Below are positions 45,190-57,000 of a stretch of DNA of 64,000 nucleotides, in pieces. Below the pieces are notes generated by a model, which saw only the letters and a list, made by a program, of their open reading frames with translations, was not told where the DNA came from and ran no database searches. A program made the position numbers and the translations under genes. Numbering within the stretch: position 1 is the first letter of the stretch; every line of letters starts with the position of its first letter. Source of the DNA: Carya illinoinensis. Its lineage: Eukaryota; Streptophyta; Magnoliopsida; Fagales; Juglandaceae. The DNA lies in NCBI RefSeq assembly GCF_018687715.1, contig NC_056759.1, positions 35,058,385 to 35,122,384 of the forward strand. The letters run 5' to 3'.

Positions 45190-46689
45190 ATGGAGATGGA
45201 TGAGTTGACAAAGCGTTGGGAAAAGCTAAACTTGTCTAAGGAAGAGAGTAAGGTGTTCCATGTCCAGAATGAGGGTGCTAAGGAAGGGAGTAGTCGTGGG
45301 AAGCACTGTATTATTGGCAAAGTCTTGTCTGAAAAAGGAGTAAACAATGAAGCCTTCAGGTCCACTATGTCACAAGTATGGAGGTTAGAGGGTTGGGTGA
45401 GGTTTAAGGACTTGGGTGATCAAAGCTTTTTAATTGAATTTCAGTGGTTGACTGATAAGGAAAAAGTTCTGAGTGGTCGACCGTGGTTTTTTGATAGACA
45501 TCTCTTAACTTTATTAGAAGTTAATGAATCTGTCTCTATAGTAGGTTTACAGTTTAAGTTTGAACCTTTTTGGGTTCAACTCCATAATCTACCATTGGCA
45601 GCTATGACAGAAGCAGTGAGAGAGGCTTTTGGGTCCTCAATTGGTCCTGTCATTCGTGTGTAGTCTGAGTCTGATGGTTTGGCATGGGGGAGATGCCTTC
45701 GAGTTAGAGTTGCAGTGGACCTACATAAGCCCCTGTTGAGAGGAAAATGGCTGCAATTTGAGGAACACCAATATTGGATTTCCTTCAAATATGAAAGGCT
45801 TCAGAATTTTTGTTTCAATTGTGGGGTTTTGTTTCATAAGGGTAGGAGTTGCTCAAGGCAGAGGATGGAACATCAAGGAGATAGTGTAACCTCTCAGCAA
45901 TATGGTCCCTGGCTTCGTGCACAACCCATGATCACCAACATTTTTGATGGCTGGAAGTATGGGGGGAGAGATAGTCAGAACCACCACACAAGGTGGCAGC
46001 AAGATGATGCACATGGTGGAGTTGGTGGTGCAACCACATTTGGCAAGGAGGAAACTCAGGAGAATGTTAAGGCTGAGGAGAAGGAGTTACCTTATGGTAA
46101 GAAGGTGAATAAGATAATTGAGCCTGGTATGGAAAGTAACCAAAAGGAGGGTGCTGAATTTCAGGACATTCTTTTCTGCGGCTCTGATACAGCTATGCAG
46201 AATAATTGCCTTTCTGGTACTTCTAAGGAGACGGTCCTGGATAGTAATTCAGATAAGATGGAGGTGCTGATAGTTCAGAATGAGGGCTCTCTTTCCTTTT
46301 CTAAAACCAAGGCAACAATTAAGGGGGAATTTGATTGCCTACTGACAGTTGTTAAAGCCAAGCCTGATATGGTAAGTGTCTCTCAACATGGAGTCTTTTC
46401 CAACTCAATCGAGGGTCATAGGAATCCTACTCCTACAACTGATTCTCTGCCATGTGGCTCCACCACCAAGCCAAAAGGAGCCACGTGGAAGAGAAGGGCA
46501 AGAGGTGTTAATAGGGACCTGGTAATTGCTGAGGTGGAACCTAAGTCAGGTCTAAAGAGAAGAAAAGTTGTCTTAACTTTAGAGTCAGGCAGTATTTTGA
46601 AGAAAATCAAGGGTGAAGAGGAAGTGACACTTAATAGCAATGAAGCTAAGTTGGTGGAGGCTGCAATGCAGCTCCACCAACAACAATGA
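45190..46689 (+). pseudogene. LINE ORF1 (DUF4283-type RNA-binding protein with CCHC knuckle), one nonsense codon
   Basis: Nucleic-acid-binding chaperone of plant L1 elements. It starts at ATG 45190 (MEMDELTKRWEKLNLS), a typical opening for the family. The first 157 codons form the DUF4283-like domain, which ends at an in-frame TAG at 45661-45663. The same frame continues to the knuckle CFNCGVLFHKGRSC (CX2CX4HX4C, near 45820-45862) and a long basic, low-complexity tail to the TGA at 46687-46689. There is no frameshift. An earlier in-frame ATG at 45175 is less likely by family comparison. Confidence 0.88.
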
Positions 46690-49600
46690 TAGGTCTTAGC
46701 TGGAACTGTAGAGGGCTTGGGAACCCTCGTACAGTTAGGGAGCTTCACATGTGGGTGAAGACAAAGTGGCCCAAGTTAGTTTTCTTGATGGAAACTAAGT
46801 GTGGAAGGGAGAGAGTGAAGCTGTCAGGAATTCTTTGGGTTTTGATACTAGTTTTGTGGTGGGTAGTAGAGGTCTAAGTGGGGGGCTGGCTCTCTTATGG
46901 CATAGCTCTGATGATTTTCTTTTGGAGTCCTTTTCCCAGCATCACATCTCAGTAACTTTGAAGAGGGCAGAAGATAATGAGGATTTATTATTCACAGGTT
47001 TTTATGGGAACCCTTTAACTGCTCAAAGAGAAGGAAGCTGGCAACTGATGAGGATGTTAAAGCCTCCAGAAAATAGAGCATGGCTGTGTTTTGGGGACTT
47101 TAATGAGCTTCTGTTTCAACATGAGAAGCAAGGGTCTAAGATCAGGCCATACCAACAAATGGAAAAATTTAGAGCAGCAGTGGATGACTGTGGGCTGAGT
47201 GATCTGGGCTATGAAGGGTCTAAGTTCACATGGAGTAACAACAGAGAGGGGCATCATTTTACCAAGGAGAGGCTAGACCGTGCCTTTGGAAACATGACTT
47301 GGACTAGGAAGTTCAGTGAGTCTAAGGTTCTTGTATTGACAACACAGTCCTCTGACCATTGCCCTCTCTTATTTTCCATGAGTAGTAGGGCTGAGAGGAA
47401 GGTTTTTGAAGGAGGAGGGAGAAGAAAACTGTTCAGATATGAAGCTAGCTGGGACCTAAGGGAAGATTGCAGGGGTATCATTCAAAATAGCTAGTTTCAC
47501 CAGCAGAATAGGCAGGGTTCTTACTTGCACAAGATTCAACAGAACTTAAACAGATGTAAGGATTCTTTGCTGTCATGGAATAAGAACACGGTTTGCAAGC
47601 ATAGAAAAGAAGTGAATTCCAAGCTAAAGCAACTCTCTAAGCTCCAAAACCACAATGTTGGTGATCATACAGTGGCTGTGAAGCAAGTTCAAGTAGAGGT
47701 TGACAAGTTATTAGAGGAGGAAAACTTGAAGTGGAAGCAAAGGGCTAAACAGACTTGGCTCAAGGATGGGGACAAAAATACAAAGTATTTTCATCACAGT
47801 GCAAACCAGAGGAGAAAAGTCAATGAGATAAGGAGTATTACAAAGGAGGATGGTGGAGTGGTGTGTAGGGATGAAGACATTGCTGAAACCTTTTGCTTGC
47901 ACTATCAGAATCTGTTTTCTTCTTCTAACCCTGTTAATATTGCAGCTTGCTTGAATAAGGTGGAGAACAAGGTAGATGAAGACATGAACTGCATGCTGTC
48001 GAAAGAGTTCACAAAAGAAGAAGTATATACAGCTTTATTCCAAATGAACCCTCTGGGGTCTCCTGGCCCAGATGGTTTCTCAGCAGTGTTTTACCAGAAA
48101 CATTGGGATACAGTGGGAGAGGACCTGACCAAAGCTGTGCTTGAGGTCCTTAACTCCTCAGGAGAGGTGGGGAGTATCAATGAGACATATATAGTGCTCA
48201 TTCCTAAAATAAAAAAGCCACAAACTGTCTCTGATTTCAGACCTATTTCTTTACGCAATGTTCTTTACAAAGTAATCTCAAAGGTTCTTGCCAACAGACT
48301 CAAGCTTATTCTGCCTCGAATCATCTCCCCTAATCAAAGTGCTTTTGTGCCTGGGCGATTGATTCTTGATAATGTTATTGTGGCTTTTGAAACCTTGCAT
48401 TCTATGAACATGAAGGGGAAGGGCAATCAGGGATATATGGCTTTGAAATTGGACATGAGCAAGGCTTATGATAGAGTGGAATGGAGGTTCTTGGCTGAAG
48501 CTATGAGCAAGTTGGGGTTCAATTCAAGATGGATAAGGTTGGTGATGCAGTGTGTGGAATCTGTTTCTTACTCCCTCCTGATCAATGGTTCTCCCCAAGG
48601 CTGGTTTAATCCTTCAAGGGGCATAAGACAAGGGGACCCTTTGTCCCCTTACCTTTTCATTATTGTGGCTGAGGTACTTAGCTCTCTTTTGCACCATGCC
48701 GAGTCAATCAACCAGATTCATGGCTTTCCTATAGGCAGGGGTAGTTTTAGCATCAATCATCTCTTTTTTGCTGATGACAGCTTGCTGTTTTGTCGAGCTA
48801 ATGCCATGGAATGGGCTAAAATCCTTGAAATGCTCAATATTTATGAAAGGGCTTCAGGTCAGAAACTCAACACAGATAAAACCTCTATATTCTTCAGCAA
48901 GAACACTAAGAGGTTGACCAAGGAATATATTTTGGGGATGGCTGGTCTTAAATCCACCTCTTGTTATGAAAAATATTTGGGCTTGCCTACCCTTGTTGGC
49001 AAGTCAAGATTCCAAGCTTTTAAAGGGTTATTGGACAGAATAAGGTCTCGGGTTAGTCAATGGAGAACCAAGTTGTTGTCCTTGGCAGGGAAGGAGATCC
49101 TATTAAAAGCTGTGATACAAGCTCTTCCTACCTACTGCATGGGGGTCTTTAAACTGCCAAAAGTCCTTCTTAAAGAGATCAACAGAGTCATGCATAGGTT
49201 TTGGTGGGGCCAGCAACAGCAGGAGCATAGAATTCACTGGGTTTCTTGGCAACAAATGGGAAAAGCTAAGGCTTCTGGAGGCTTAGGTTTCAGGGATCTG
49301 GAAAGCTTTAATTTGGCTTTATTGGCCAAACAAGGATGGAGGATCCTACAACACCCTGATTCTCTGGCATCTCAGGTTTTGAAAAGGAAGTATTTTCCAT
49401 CTTCGGGTTTTCTTGATGCTAAGGTGGGATCGAGGCCTTCTTTCCTATAGAGGAGTATATGTGCTGCCAGGACTTTAGTGGAAAAAGGGTCTTTTTGGAG
49501 GATTGGTAATGGTGCAGATACATTGATCTGGAAGCATAGGTGGTTTCCTACCCCTACTAGCCACAGGGTTCAGTCTCCTACAAGATGCTTATCAGAATCT

Positions 49601-50803
49601 GCTAAGGTGGCTGTCCTTATAGATGCTGAATCCAAACAATGGAAGAAGGAGTTGGTAGCTGCAGTTTTTAATGAAGATGAAGCTACTGTTGTATCTAAAA
49701 TTCCTATAAGCTCTGTTGGCTCGAGAGACAGATTGATCTGGTTGGGTACTAAGGATGGATCATTTTCAGTTAAGAGTGCTTATCACTTACAAATGGAGCT
49801 TAATGACAGGCCTAAAGGACAAACTTCCTCGGGGCTCTCTCTGCCCCTAGAGTGGACTTCATGCTGGAAGCTCAGTATTCCCAATGCTACAAAAGTCTTT
49901 CTTTGGAGAGCATGCCTCGAATCTTTACCAACCAAGCTTAACCTTTTCAAGAAAAAGATCACTGATTCTCCTCTTTGTCCTATCTGCTTAAGGGAAGAAG
50001 AAACAATTACTCATGCCCTGTGGGATTGTTCTTCTGCGAGGGATGTGTGGAGCCAAGGTCCTTGTGTGATCAATAAATGTTCTCTTAGGCCTGGTCTTTT
50101 CAGAGAGTTGTTTCAGTGGGTGGCCTCAACTTGTGACCAGACCACAATGGATCTTTTTGCAGTTACAGCAAGGAATATATGGTACAGGAGAAACAAGCTT
50201 ATCTTTGAGGGAGGATTTGAGCATCCTTCTGTACTTGTAAGCAAGGCTAGGGAATTGATCAATCAGTTCCATTCTGTTACTCTTGGCTCTAAATCTTCAT
50301 CCAGTGGTTCAATTCCACCTAAGGTGAGTTGGATTCCTCCTGATCCTGGTCAAGTCAAGATAAATTGGGATGCTGCATTATCTGAATCTAAGGGAAGAGC
50401 AGGTTATGGTCTGGTTGCTAGAAATCATGAGGGCCGGGTGTTAGCCACCAAGAAGTTCTCAAAGCCTAGCTTGTTTGATCCTCTTCTAGCAGAATCTCAG
50501 GGAGCTTTATTTGCAGCAGTTTTGGCAACTGAATTGGGAGTGAATTCAATCATCCTGGAAGGTGATTCACAACAAGTTGTTCTTGGGCTTCAGCAGCAAG
50601 GGTACAGAGTTGATCGAGTTGGTATGGTACTTAATGATACTAAGACTCTACTGTCAAACATTGGTAATTGGAGGGTTGGTTTTGTTAAAAGAGGTGGCAA
50701 TGTTTTTGCTCATGATCTTGCTAAGGCTTCTTTAGAGTTAGAACCTGATGTGGTTGAATTTTTTATTCATCCTGATTGTAAGTCGTTTTATTTGCCAAGT
50801 TAA
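46686..50803 (+). pseudogene. LINE ORF2 (endonuclease, reverse transcriptase, zf-RVT, RNase H), one frameshift and two nonsense codons
   Basis: The protein carries an apurinic-type endonuclease (SWNCRG, METK, FGDFN, SDHCPLL), a reverse transcriptase ([50 protein letters not shown]), the zinc-binding zf-RVT block near 49900-50100 (CPICLREEETITHALWDC) and a C-terminal RNase H-like domain (INWDAA, EGDS). Breaks seen are a frameshift of net one base between about 46800 and 46825, TAG at 47492-47494 and TAG at 49448-49450; downstream pieces share one frame. The family normally has Trp near 49448 (..FL-W-RSI), which suggests TGG to TAG there. The catalytic FADD and the endonuclease residues are intact. 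Confidence 0.9.
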
Positions 50804-50853
50804 TGCAATTTATCCTTTTCCTTCAAAAAAAAAAAAAAGGTCTCTATTCTGTT

Positions 50854-51916
50854 GTAGTTCATATCGTGTGTTCTTTTGATCACAAAGAGAGTTAAAGATC
50901 AGATCCTTAATCTTGGAAGAATTATAACTATCATAAATGCTGGAACAAGTGTGAGTGTACCAAACTGATTCCAATACGAAGATTAGTCCAAATGGAAATA
51001 ACACAAACAATTTTCAACTGATGACGCGTACAGTACTGTATATGTTTCCATATATCTTCATGATCTCTATTGTCTTTTAAAAATGTGGCTATATTTGTGC
51101 CACGAAGGCTATCCACCTCCTTGAAGAATTCCTTTCAGATCTGTATAGTATGTTATACTGCACAGCACATGATAATTAATATTACAAGACACAGAACCAA
51201 CTTAATTAATTAAGGTAATCGAATGATCTTGCTTTTCTTATAAGCATATATGGAGAAATCATGTATCAATGATCTTTAACACTACTTACGTTTTACTCTA
51301 ATAATCCCACTTTCTTATTTATAATATGACTCAAATTATAATAAAGTCGTACTGTACTTATATAATAAATAAAGAAAAAGGGTCACGTAACATTATTTTA
51401 TGATTTATCTTAGCTAAAGCAAGCAATTAAATTAAAGCAAGGGAAATGCTAATAATAATAATAATGACAATAATAAGATTTTTACTCTTGTCAAATTCCC
51501 AATAGATCATTACTTTTTGTTTGAAATGAAATAGTAGTGCGAAATAAGATTCATGCATGAGCCACACGATATTGTTTCTTTCAATGAACATTATTGTAAA
51601 AAAGGGCTACGTTACGAAAGAGCTTTAATATGCATGGCACTTTGGAAGAATTGGTAGGTGTTGGGTCATCAGTTACTATCTAGGAACATTTTTTGGATTC
51701 TTGTGCATTATCCATTCCCCCTTCAAACCTATATAGAATTAACATATAGAGATCACTCTCTCTCACAATACATGCAGCATTTTCCTTATAATTTATGTGT
51801 TACGTGCATATATGGACCAACTCTCAATACTTCACTGACCTTTTTTCCTTTCGCTTTCTTTTCTTTTGGGTTTCTTCTATTTTCACTTTTGGCTCTCCCC
51901 ATCCACACTTCCAACT

Positions 51917-51956
<40 letters not shown>

Positions 51957-52177
51957 TCTTGAAAAAAGTACTTTGCATTGTTGAAACATTAATTGTGTGG
52001 GTTTTGCATGTAATTGTAATAGCTATATTGTTCAACTGCTGGCTAGGGAACAATTATTGAGAATACATATTTGCTGCTTTCACTATAATTTCACACATAT
52101 ATACAGGACACGTACAAGAATAATTATAAACTTAACCTAATCATGATTATTAATAGATTGCAAACAATTAGTTAGTA
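50854..52177. other. Spacer between LINE and nested Copia cluster
   Basis: AT-rich DNA with a (CT)17 microsatellite at 51921-51954 and a TAA-rich patch near 51450-51475. No coding or RNA feature is supported; the open frames here are short. Confidence 0.5.
51921..51954. repeat. (CT)17 microsatellite
   Basis: An uninterrupted CT run in the spacer upstream of the nested Copia cluster. Confidence 0.95.
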
Positions 52178-52182
52178 TAAAA

Positions 52183-52332
52183 TATTAGTTTTCTATATTA
52201 GTTTATTAGATGATACCATTTTATACACGTATAAATACTACAATATGTAAAACACTATAGAATATCATTCTAAGAGAAAAGAGATGCCTTAGCCTCAGCT
52301 TTTCTTCAACCATGGCAGTGCAAGTTTTATCA
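52183..52332 (+). repeat. 5' LTR of the outer Copia element
   Basis: A 150-bp LTR matching 62146-62292, with the shared core AAACACTATAGAATATCATT and AAGAGAAAAGAGATGCC. Most differences are transitions. Confidence 0.9.
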
Positions 52333-52569
52333 TGGTATTAGAGTGTCTTTCCGCTTCAGGTACAAAATTCCTTATGTCTCAGTTCAAACTGATGTAGCCC
52401 ATTCTAAAACAAAGCTAAGGTAAAAAGCGACTATATCTCTTTGTCTATTAAAAAAAAGCATCTCAAGAATAAGTCATCACAATGAAGATGGAAAAAAAAA
52501 AGGCAATCAAGAAGAGTGTGAAGAATTAAGACAATGGAGGAAGAAGCACAATATATTTTCTATCGGAAA

Positions 52570-52955
52570 TTCTCACAACCTGTCTATTCCTCTACTTGGC
52601 ACTAGATTTGGCAACTTTGAGGCTCTTGTGCACAACACTCAACCTGGCAAGGGTGGCTTTCTTTAGATCTGGCCTGTAGTAGTCATTTGTAACTTGGTTT
52701 GCCACAACATTTGCCATCTTGCGGTACTCCTTTTTCATCACAAACTTGTGAAGCAAAGCAAGCCTGCAAAGCAGCAGGCTTGTTTTGCTTCTTGGTCTTG
52801 GTTGTAGCAAGCAACACCTATCGGTCTTTGCCTTCAAGTTAAATAGTAACTATTTTCTTGTTTGCCAGACCAGAGTGCTTGTATTAGTTGAGGTTGTAAA
52901 GATTGTTGCTCTCCTTGCTAAACTGCCAAACCAGTATCAACAGCTTGAAATTGAG
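52570..52955 (-). pseudogene. RPL28: RPL28 (eL28) gene fragment inside the outer Copia leader
   Basis: The minus strand encodes recognisable pieces of cytosolic ribosomal protein eL28 in native order. SKESNNLYNLN and YKHSGLANKK lie near 52850-52925, then [10 protein letters not shown] near 52755-52800 in another frame. [19 protein letters not shown] and [20 protein letters not shown] lie at 52600-52735, then RNRQ after a stop. There are at least three stops and one or two frameshifts, so it is not functional. The matched stretch has no intron, as in a processed copy. It lies between the 5' LTR and gag of the Copia element, antisense to it. The cause could be retroposition into the element or capture of host RNA; no poly-A or target duplication was found to decide. 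Confidence 0.75.
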
Positions 52956-53006
52956 ATTTTTTTTTTCTTCTAAATTTCTTCTCACCTATTCTTCGATCCC
53001 TTCAAT

Positions 53007-53760
53007 GGAGTCCCTCGTTGTTCAAAACCCATGTGACAACCCATCCACACCTTATTTTCTTCACTATGAAGAAAATCCAGGCATAGTATTAGTCATGCAG
53101 CCCCTCAACGGAGACAATTTTCACACATGGAAACGCTCAATGTTGATGGCCCTACGTGTGAAAAACAAGCTTGCTTTTGTCGACAGTACTCTGCCCATGC
53201 CTACCAAAACTGATCCTTTGTTTTCCTCTTGGTTGTGATGCAATTGTATGGTAATTTTCTGACTTATTAATTCAATTTCTAAAGACATAGCATCCACTGT
53301 ATTATTCATGGATTCAACTGCCGATATTTGGATAGATTTACATAATCGATTTGCACAAGGAAACAGACCTAGAATTTTCCAACTTAGGAAAGAAATTTCG
53401 GTCTTAGTACAAGGAAATAATTCTGTCAGTGTATTTTATTCAAAATTAAAGCGATTTTGGGATGAATTGTTGACTTTGAAACCCATACCAGTGTGTGGAT
53501 GCAAAACAATATGTGTGTTGTTCTAGTAAACTTTTGCTAGAGAATCAAGAGGAAGAGCATGTTTCACAATTTTTAATAGGTCTCAATGACTCATATTCTC
53601 ACTTTAGAGAGCAAATTATGCTGATGGAACCATTCCCCCCATTAGTAAAATTCTTTCCTTGGCCTTACAAGAAGAGAGACAAAGAGGACTGATGAGTAAT
53701 GTTGAGCAACATGCTGATATTTCCATTGCACTAACAGTAAAAATTAACTCTGTTTCATCA
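53007..53760 (+). pseudogene. Outer Copia gag remnant, 5' part
   Basis: It begins MESLVVQNPCD and contains the gag motif LNGDNFHTWKRSMLMALRVKNK at 53105-53168, then WIDLHNRFAQGN...FQLRKEI and FYSKLKRFWDEL after a frameshift. At least two frameshifts or stops interrupt it. It ends where the inner Copia element interrupts it (target duplication GTGAC at 53761-53765). Confidence 0.8.
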
Positions 53761-53765
53761 GTGAC

Positions 53766-54096
53766 TGCCAAAATAAGAATAGAACTTGTATATTTTCCTT
53801 ACAGTTTACAATGAGGCTTGCCTCCTTTTATACACAAGTTTAGCAGAGAGAGTATTCTACGTAACGGTAATATTACAGCTAGCAAAGTTTGTACAGATAG
53901 TGGGACGTGCTACAAGGGATGATTTGTTGCAGGCAGCTGAGTGGATGCAGCATAGGGGTTACCGTCGTACGTTGCAGGTGCTGTACATATTGCATGCAGC
54001 TGAGTGGATGCAGCTAGTGGAGCAGGACAGAGGTTGCCGTCGTACATTGCAGGTGCTGCACGTAATGCATGTGCATGCGTATTCGTTGCTTTAACA
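53766..54096 (-). repeat. 3' LTR of the inner Copia element
   Basis: A 331-bp LTR paired with 58226-58555. It has an internal near-repeat: GTCGTACGTTGCAGGTGCTG occurs about 76 bp before a one-mismatch copy. Confidence 0.92.
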
Positions 54097-57000
54097 GACC
54101 CCCTCAAGTCAAGCGAGAGATCTCTGAAGCGCAAACTTGAACAGAGATGATGAAAACGTGCTGCTGGAAGCGGTTTTGTAAGCACATCGGCTAACTGATC
54201 CTTGCCTGAGATGAACGACACAATGAGAGACTTATTTAGGACCCGATCCCTGACAAAATGGAAGTCAATTTCCACATGCTTAGTTCTAGCATGGAACACT
54301 GGGTTTGATGAGAGATATGTTGCGCCTAAGTTATCGCAGTAGAGAGTGGGAGCAGTGCTGAGAGTTAGGCCAAGGTCTCAGTACAGATGTTGTAGCCATA
54401 TGAGCTCGGCAATGGCATTTGCAATGGCTTTAAACTCAGCTTCAGTGGAAGATCTTGCGATTGTTGGCTGCTTTTTAGAGGACCAGGAGATGAGGTTTGG
54501 TCCGGAATAAATGAGGTATGCACTGGTAGAGTGTCTGTCGTCTATATATCCTACCCAGTCGGCATCTATGAATGCACTTAGGTTCATGGTTGCCAATTTA
54601 AAGAAAAGTAAACCAGTGTGAGGACTATGCTTGAGATACCTCAAAATTCTTTTTACAGCTTTCCAGTGGGGTATTCTTGGTGTATGCATGTACTGGCATA
54701 CTTTGCTTGTGGCAAAGGCAAGATCGGGTTGAGTGAATGAGAGATACTGTAATGAGCCGACAATACTTCTATAAAGAGATGGATCATCAAATAAGTTTCC
54801 CTCATGCATACTCAATTTTTCGGATGCTGCCATAGGGGTCTTTACTGGTTTTGTCGATTCCATGTTGGTTCTTTTGAGTAAATCTACAATGTATTTGGCT
54901 TGAGAGAGCAGTAGACCATCACGTGTATAAGTAGCTTTGATCCCTAAGAAAAAGTTGAGTCTGCCGAGATCAGTGATTGGAAACTCAAGTCGCAAGGTTT
55001 GCACAAGGTCAGTAATAAGTTTCATGTCAGCTCCTGTGATGAGTAGATCATCAACATACACAAGAACATAGATTGGCTTATGGCAGGAAATGCGAATGAA
55101 TAGAGAGAAATCAGCCTAGGAGATGATTAAACCAAGATCCACTAATTTTTGACTGAGCCGAGAATACCAAGCACGTGGAGACTGTTTCAAGCCATAGATG
55201 GCTTTCCGAAGCTTGCATACTTGGTTTGGGAACTGAGGATTAGTAAATCCGGGAGGCTGTCCCATGAAGACGGTTTCAGATAATGGTCCGTGAAGAAACG
55301 CATTTTGAACATCATATTGATGGATGGGCCACTCATTTGACACGGCAGTAGCAAGGACAAGGCGAATGGTTGTGGCTTTGACGACGGGGCTGAAAGTTTC
55401 ATCATAGTCGATGCCCGATTGTTGCAAGAAGCCCTTAGCAACTAGTCGTGCTTTTCGTTGCTCGATTGTTCCATCAGCAAACTTCTTAGTGTGGAAAACC
55501 CATTTGCACGAAATTATGTTGGTAGCTTGAGCTACTGGAACTAGGGACCATGTAGAATTAGCAATGAGTGCATTAAATTCTTGGGACATTGCAGTCTGTC
55601 ATGCAGCATACTTGTTGGCGATGGAGAAGCAGGAGGGATTTTCAGGAATTTCAAGGGTAGTAGTGAGGTGGGCTCGAGGTGGCGGCCAAGAGATTGTACC
55701 ATCCGTGAACTGTCTGGGACGGCTTGAACCAGTCTGTGAGAGTGTCATCATCTGTCTTGCATGCTGCAGAGCAGGAGGTGATGAAGCCAGTACGGGAGGA
55801 GATGAGTCAGAGGATGGAATGGGACCAAGAATTGATGAAGATGGAACGGGTTGACTCATTTTAGATGAGAATGTGGGAAGTTGAACATGGGTTGGTTCGG
55901 TGTTGGAAATGGGCTTAGACACATGTGCAAAGGGAAAGTGGGACTCGCTGAACCTGACGTCTTTGGAGATGTAAACTTGTTGGGTTGATATATGGTAACA
56001 AATGGATCCATGATGAGATGGACTTTAGCCTAAGTAAACACATTCCATTGCTCGATAAGTAAATTTACGTGGACTGAAGGATCGGGTAAGGGGCCAACAG
56101 GCGGAGCCGAAAACATGTAGGAACTTTAAGTTGGGTTCAGTTTTATGAAGTGTGTAGAAGGGAGAGACATGCGCAAGTGATGTGGAGGGGAGGAGATTTA
56201 TAAGGTGTACTGCATGTTGAAATGCATACGGCCAAAATAGGAGAGGAACTGAGGCGTGAGCTAGAAAAGCTAAGCCAAAGTCCACTATATGGCGATGCTT
56301 CCTTTCAACGACACCGTTTTGAGTGTGTGCATGCGGACAGGTTTTTCTATGGTTTATTCCTGAGGTGGAGAGGAGGTTAGAGAAGGACCTAAATTCCCCT
56401 CCCCAGTCGGTTTGCAGCTGTTTTAGTTTGGCATTAAATTGTAATTCAATGTAGGCCTTAAATTTGACAAAGGTGGAAAGTGCATCAGATTTGTTTTGCA
56501 AAGGAAACAACCAAGTGTATCTAGAAAAGTCATCGACAAATGATATGTAATAACGAAAACCTTCATTAGAAACATAAGGGGAGGGACCCCACAAATCACT
56601 AAAAACAAGTTCAAATGGTTGTGTAGAACGATGGATTCGGGTAGGAGCTGGTATGCGATGCTGTTTAGCCATGGCACACACATTACAAAAGGAAGGTAGT
56701 GAGAGTGGATCAAACGGTATGCCGTGTTGTTGTAGTGTAGACCGGACGATTTTGAATGAGGGGTGACCAAGTCTTGAGTGCCACAGAGGAAGGGAGGAGG
56801 CATCATGAACTAAGGTGCTTGAATGAGCTTGAGGTGAGGTCGGTGTGAAGGTGTAGAGACCATTACTGGTTCGGCCTTGAAGAAGAAGCCTCCCCGAGTT
56901 GCAATCCTTAACATGAAAATAATCAAAGTGAAATTGAAAGTAAACGTCATTGTCGAGACAAAATTGTCTTACTGAGATAAGGTTTTTAGTAAAAGAAGGT

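Larger units (their letters stand above)
45029..50853 (+). mobile_element. Full-length L1-type LINE with perfect 16-bp target duplication
   Basis: AGGTCTCTATTCTGTT occurs at 45029-45044 and again at 50838-50853, right after the A-tail (50825-50838). The 5.8-kb body has a 145-bp leader, ORF1 (45190-46689) and ORF2 (46686-50803), in the classical plant L1 order. ORF1 and ORF2 overlap in an ATGA. Both frames are broken, so the copy is not autonomous. The exact target duplication and short list of lesions indicate a moderately recent insertion. Confidence 0.95.
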
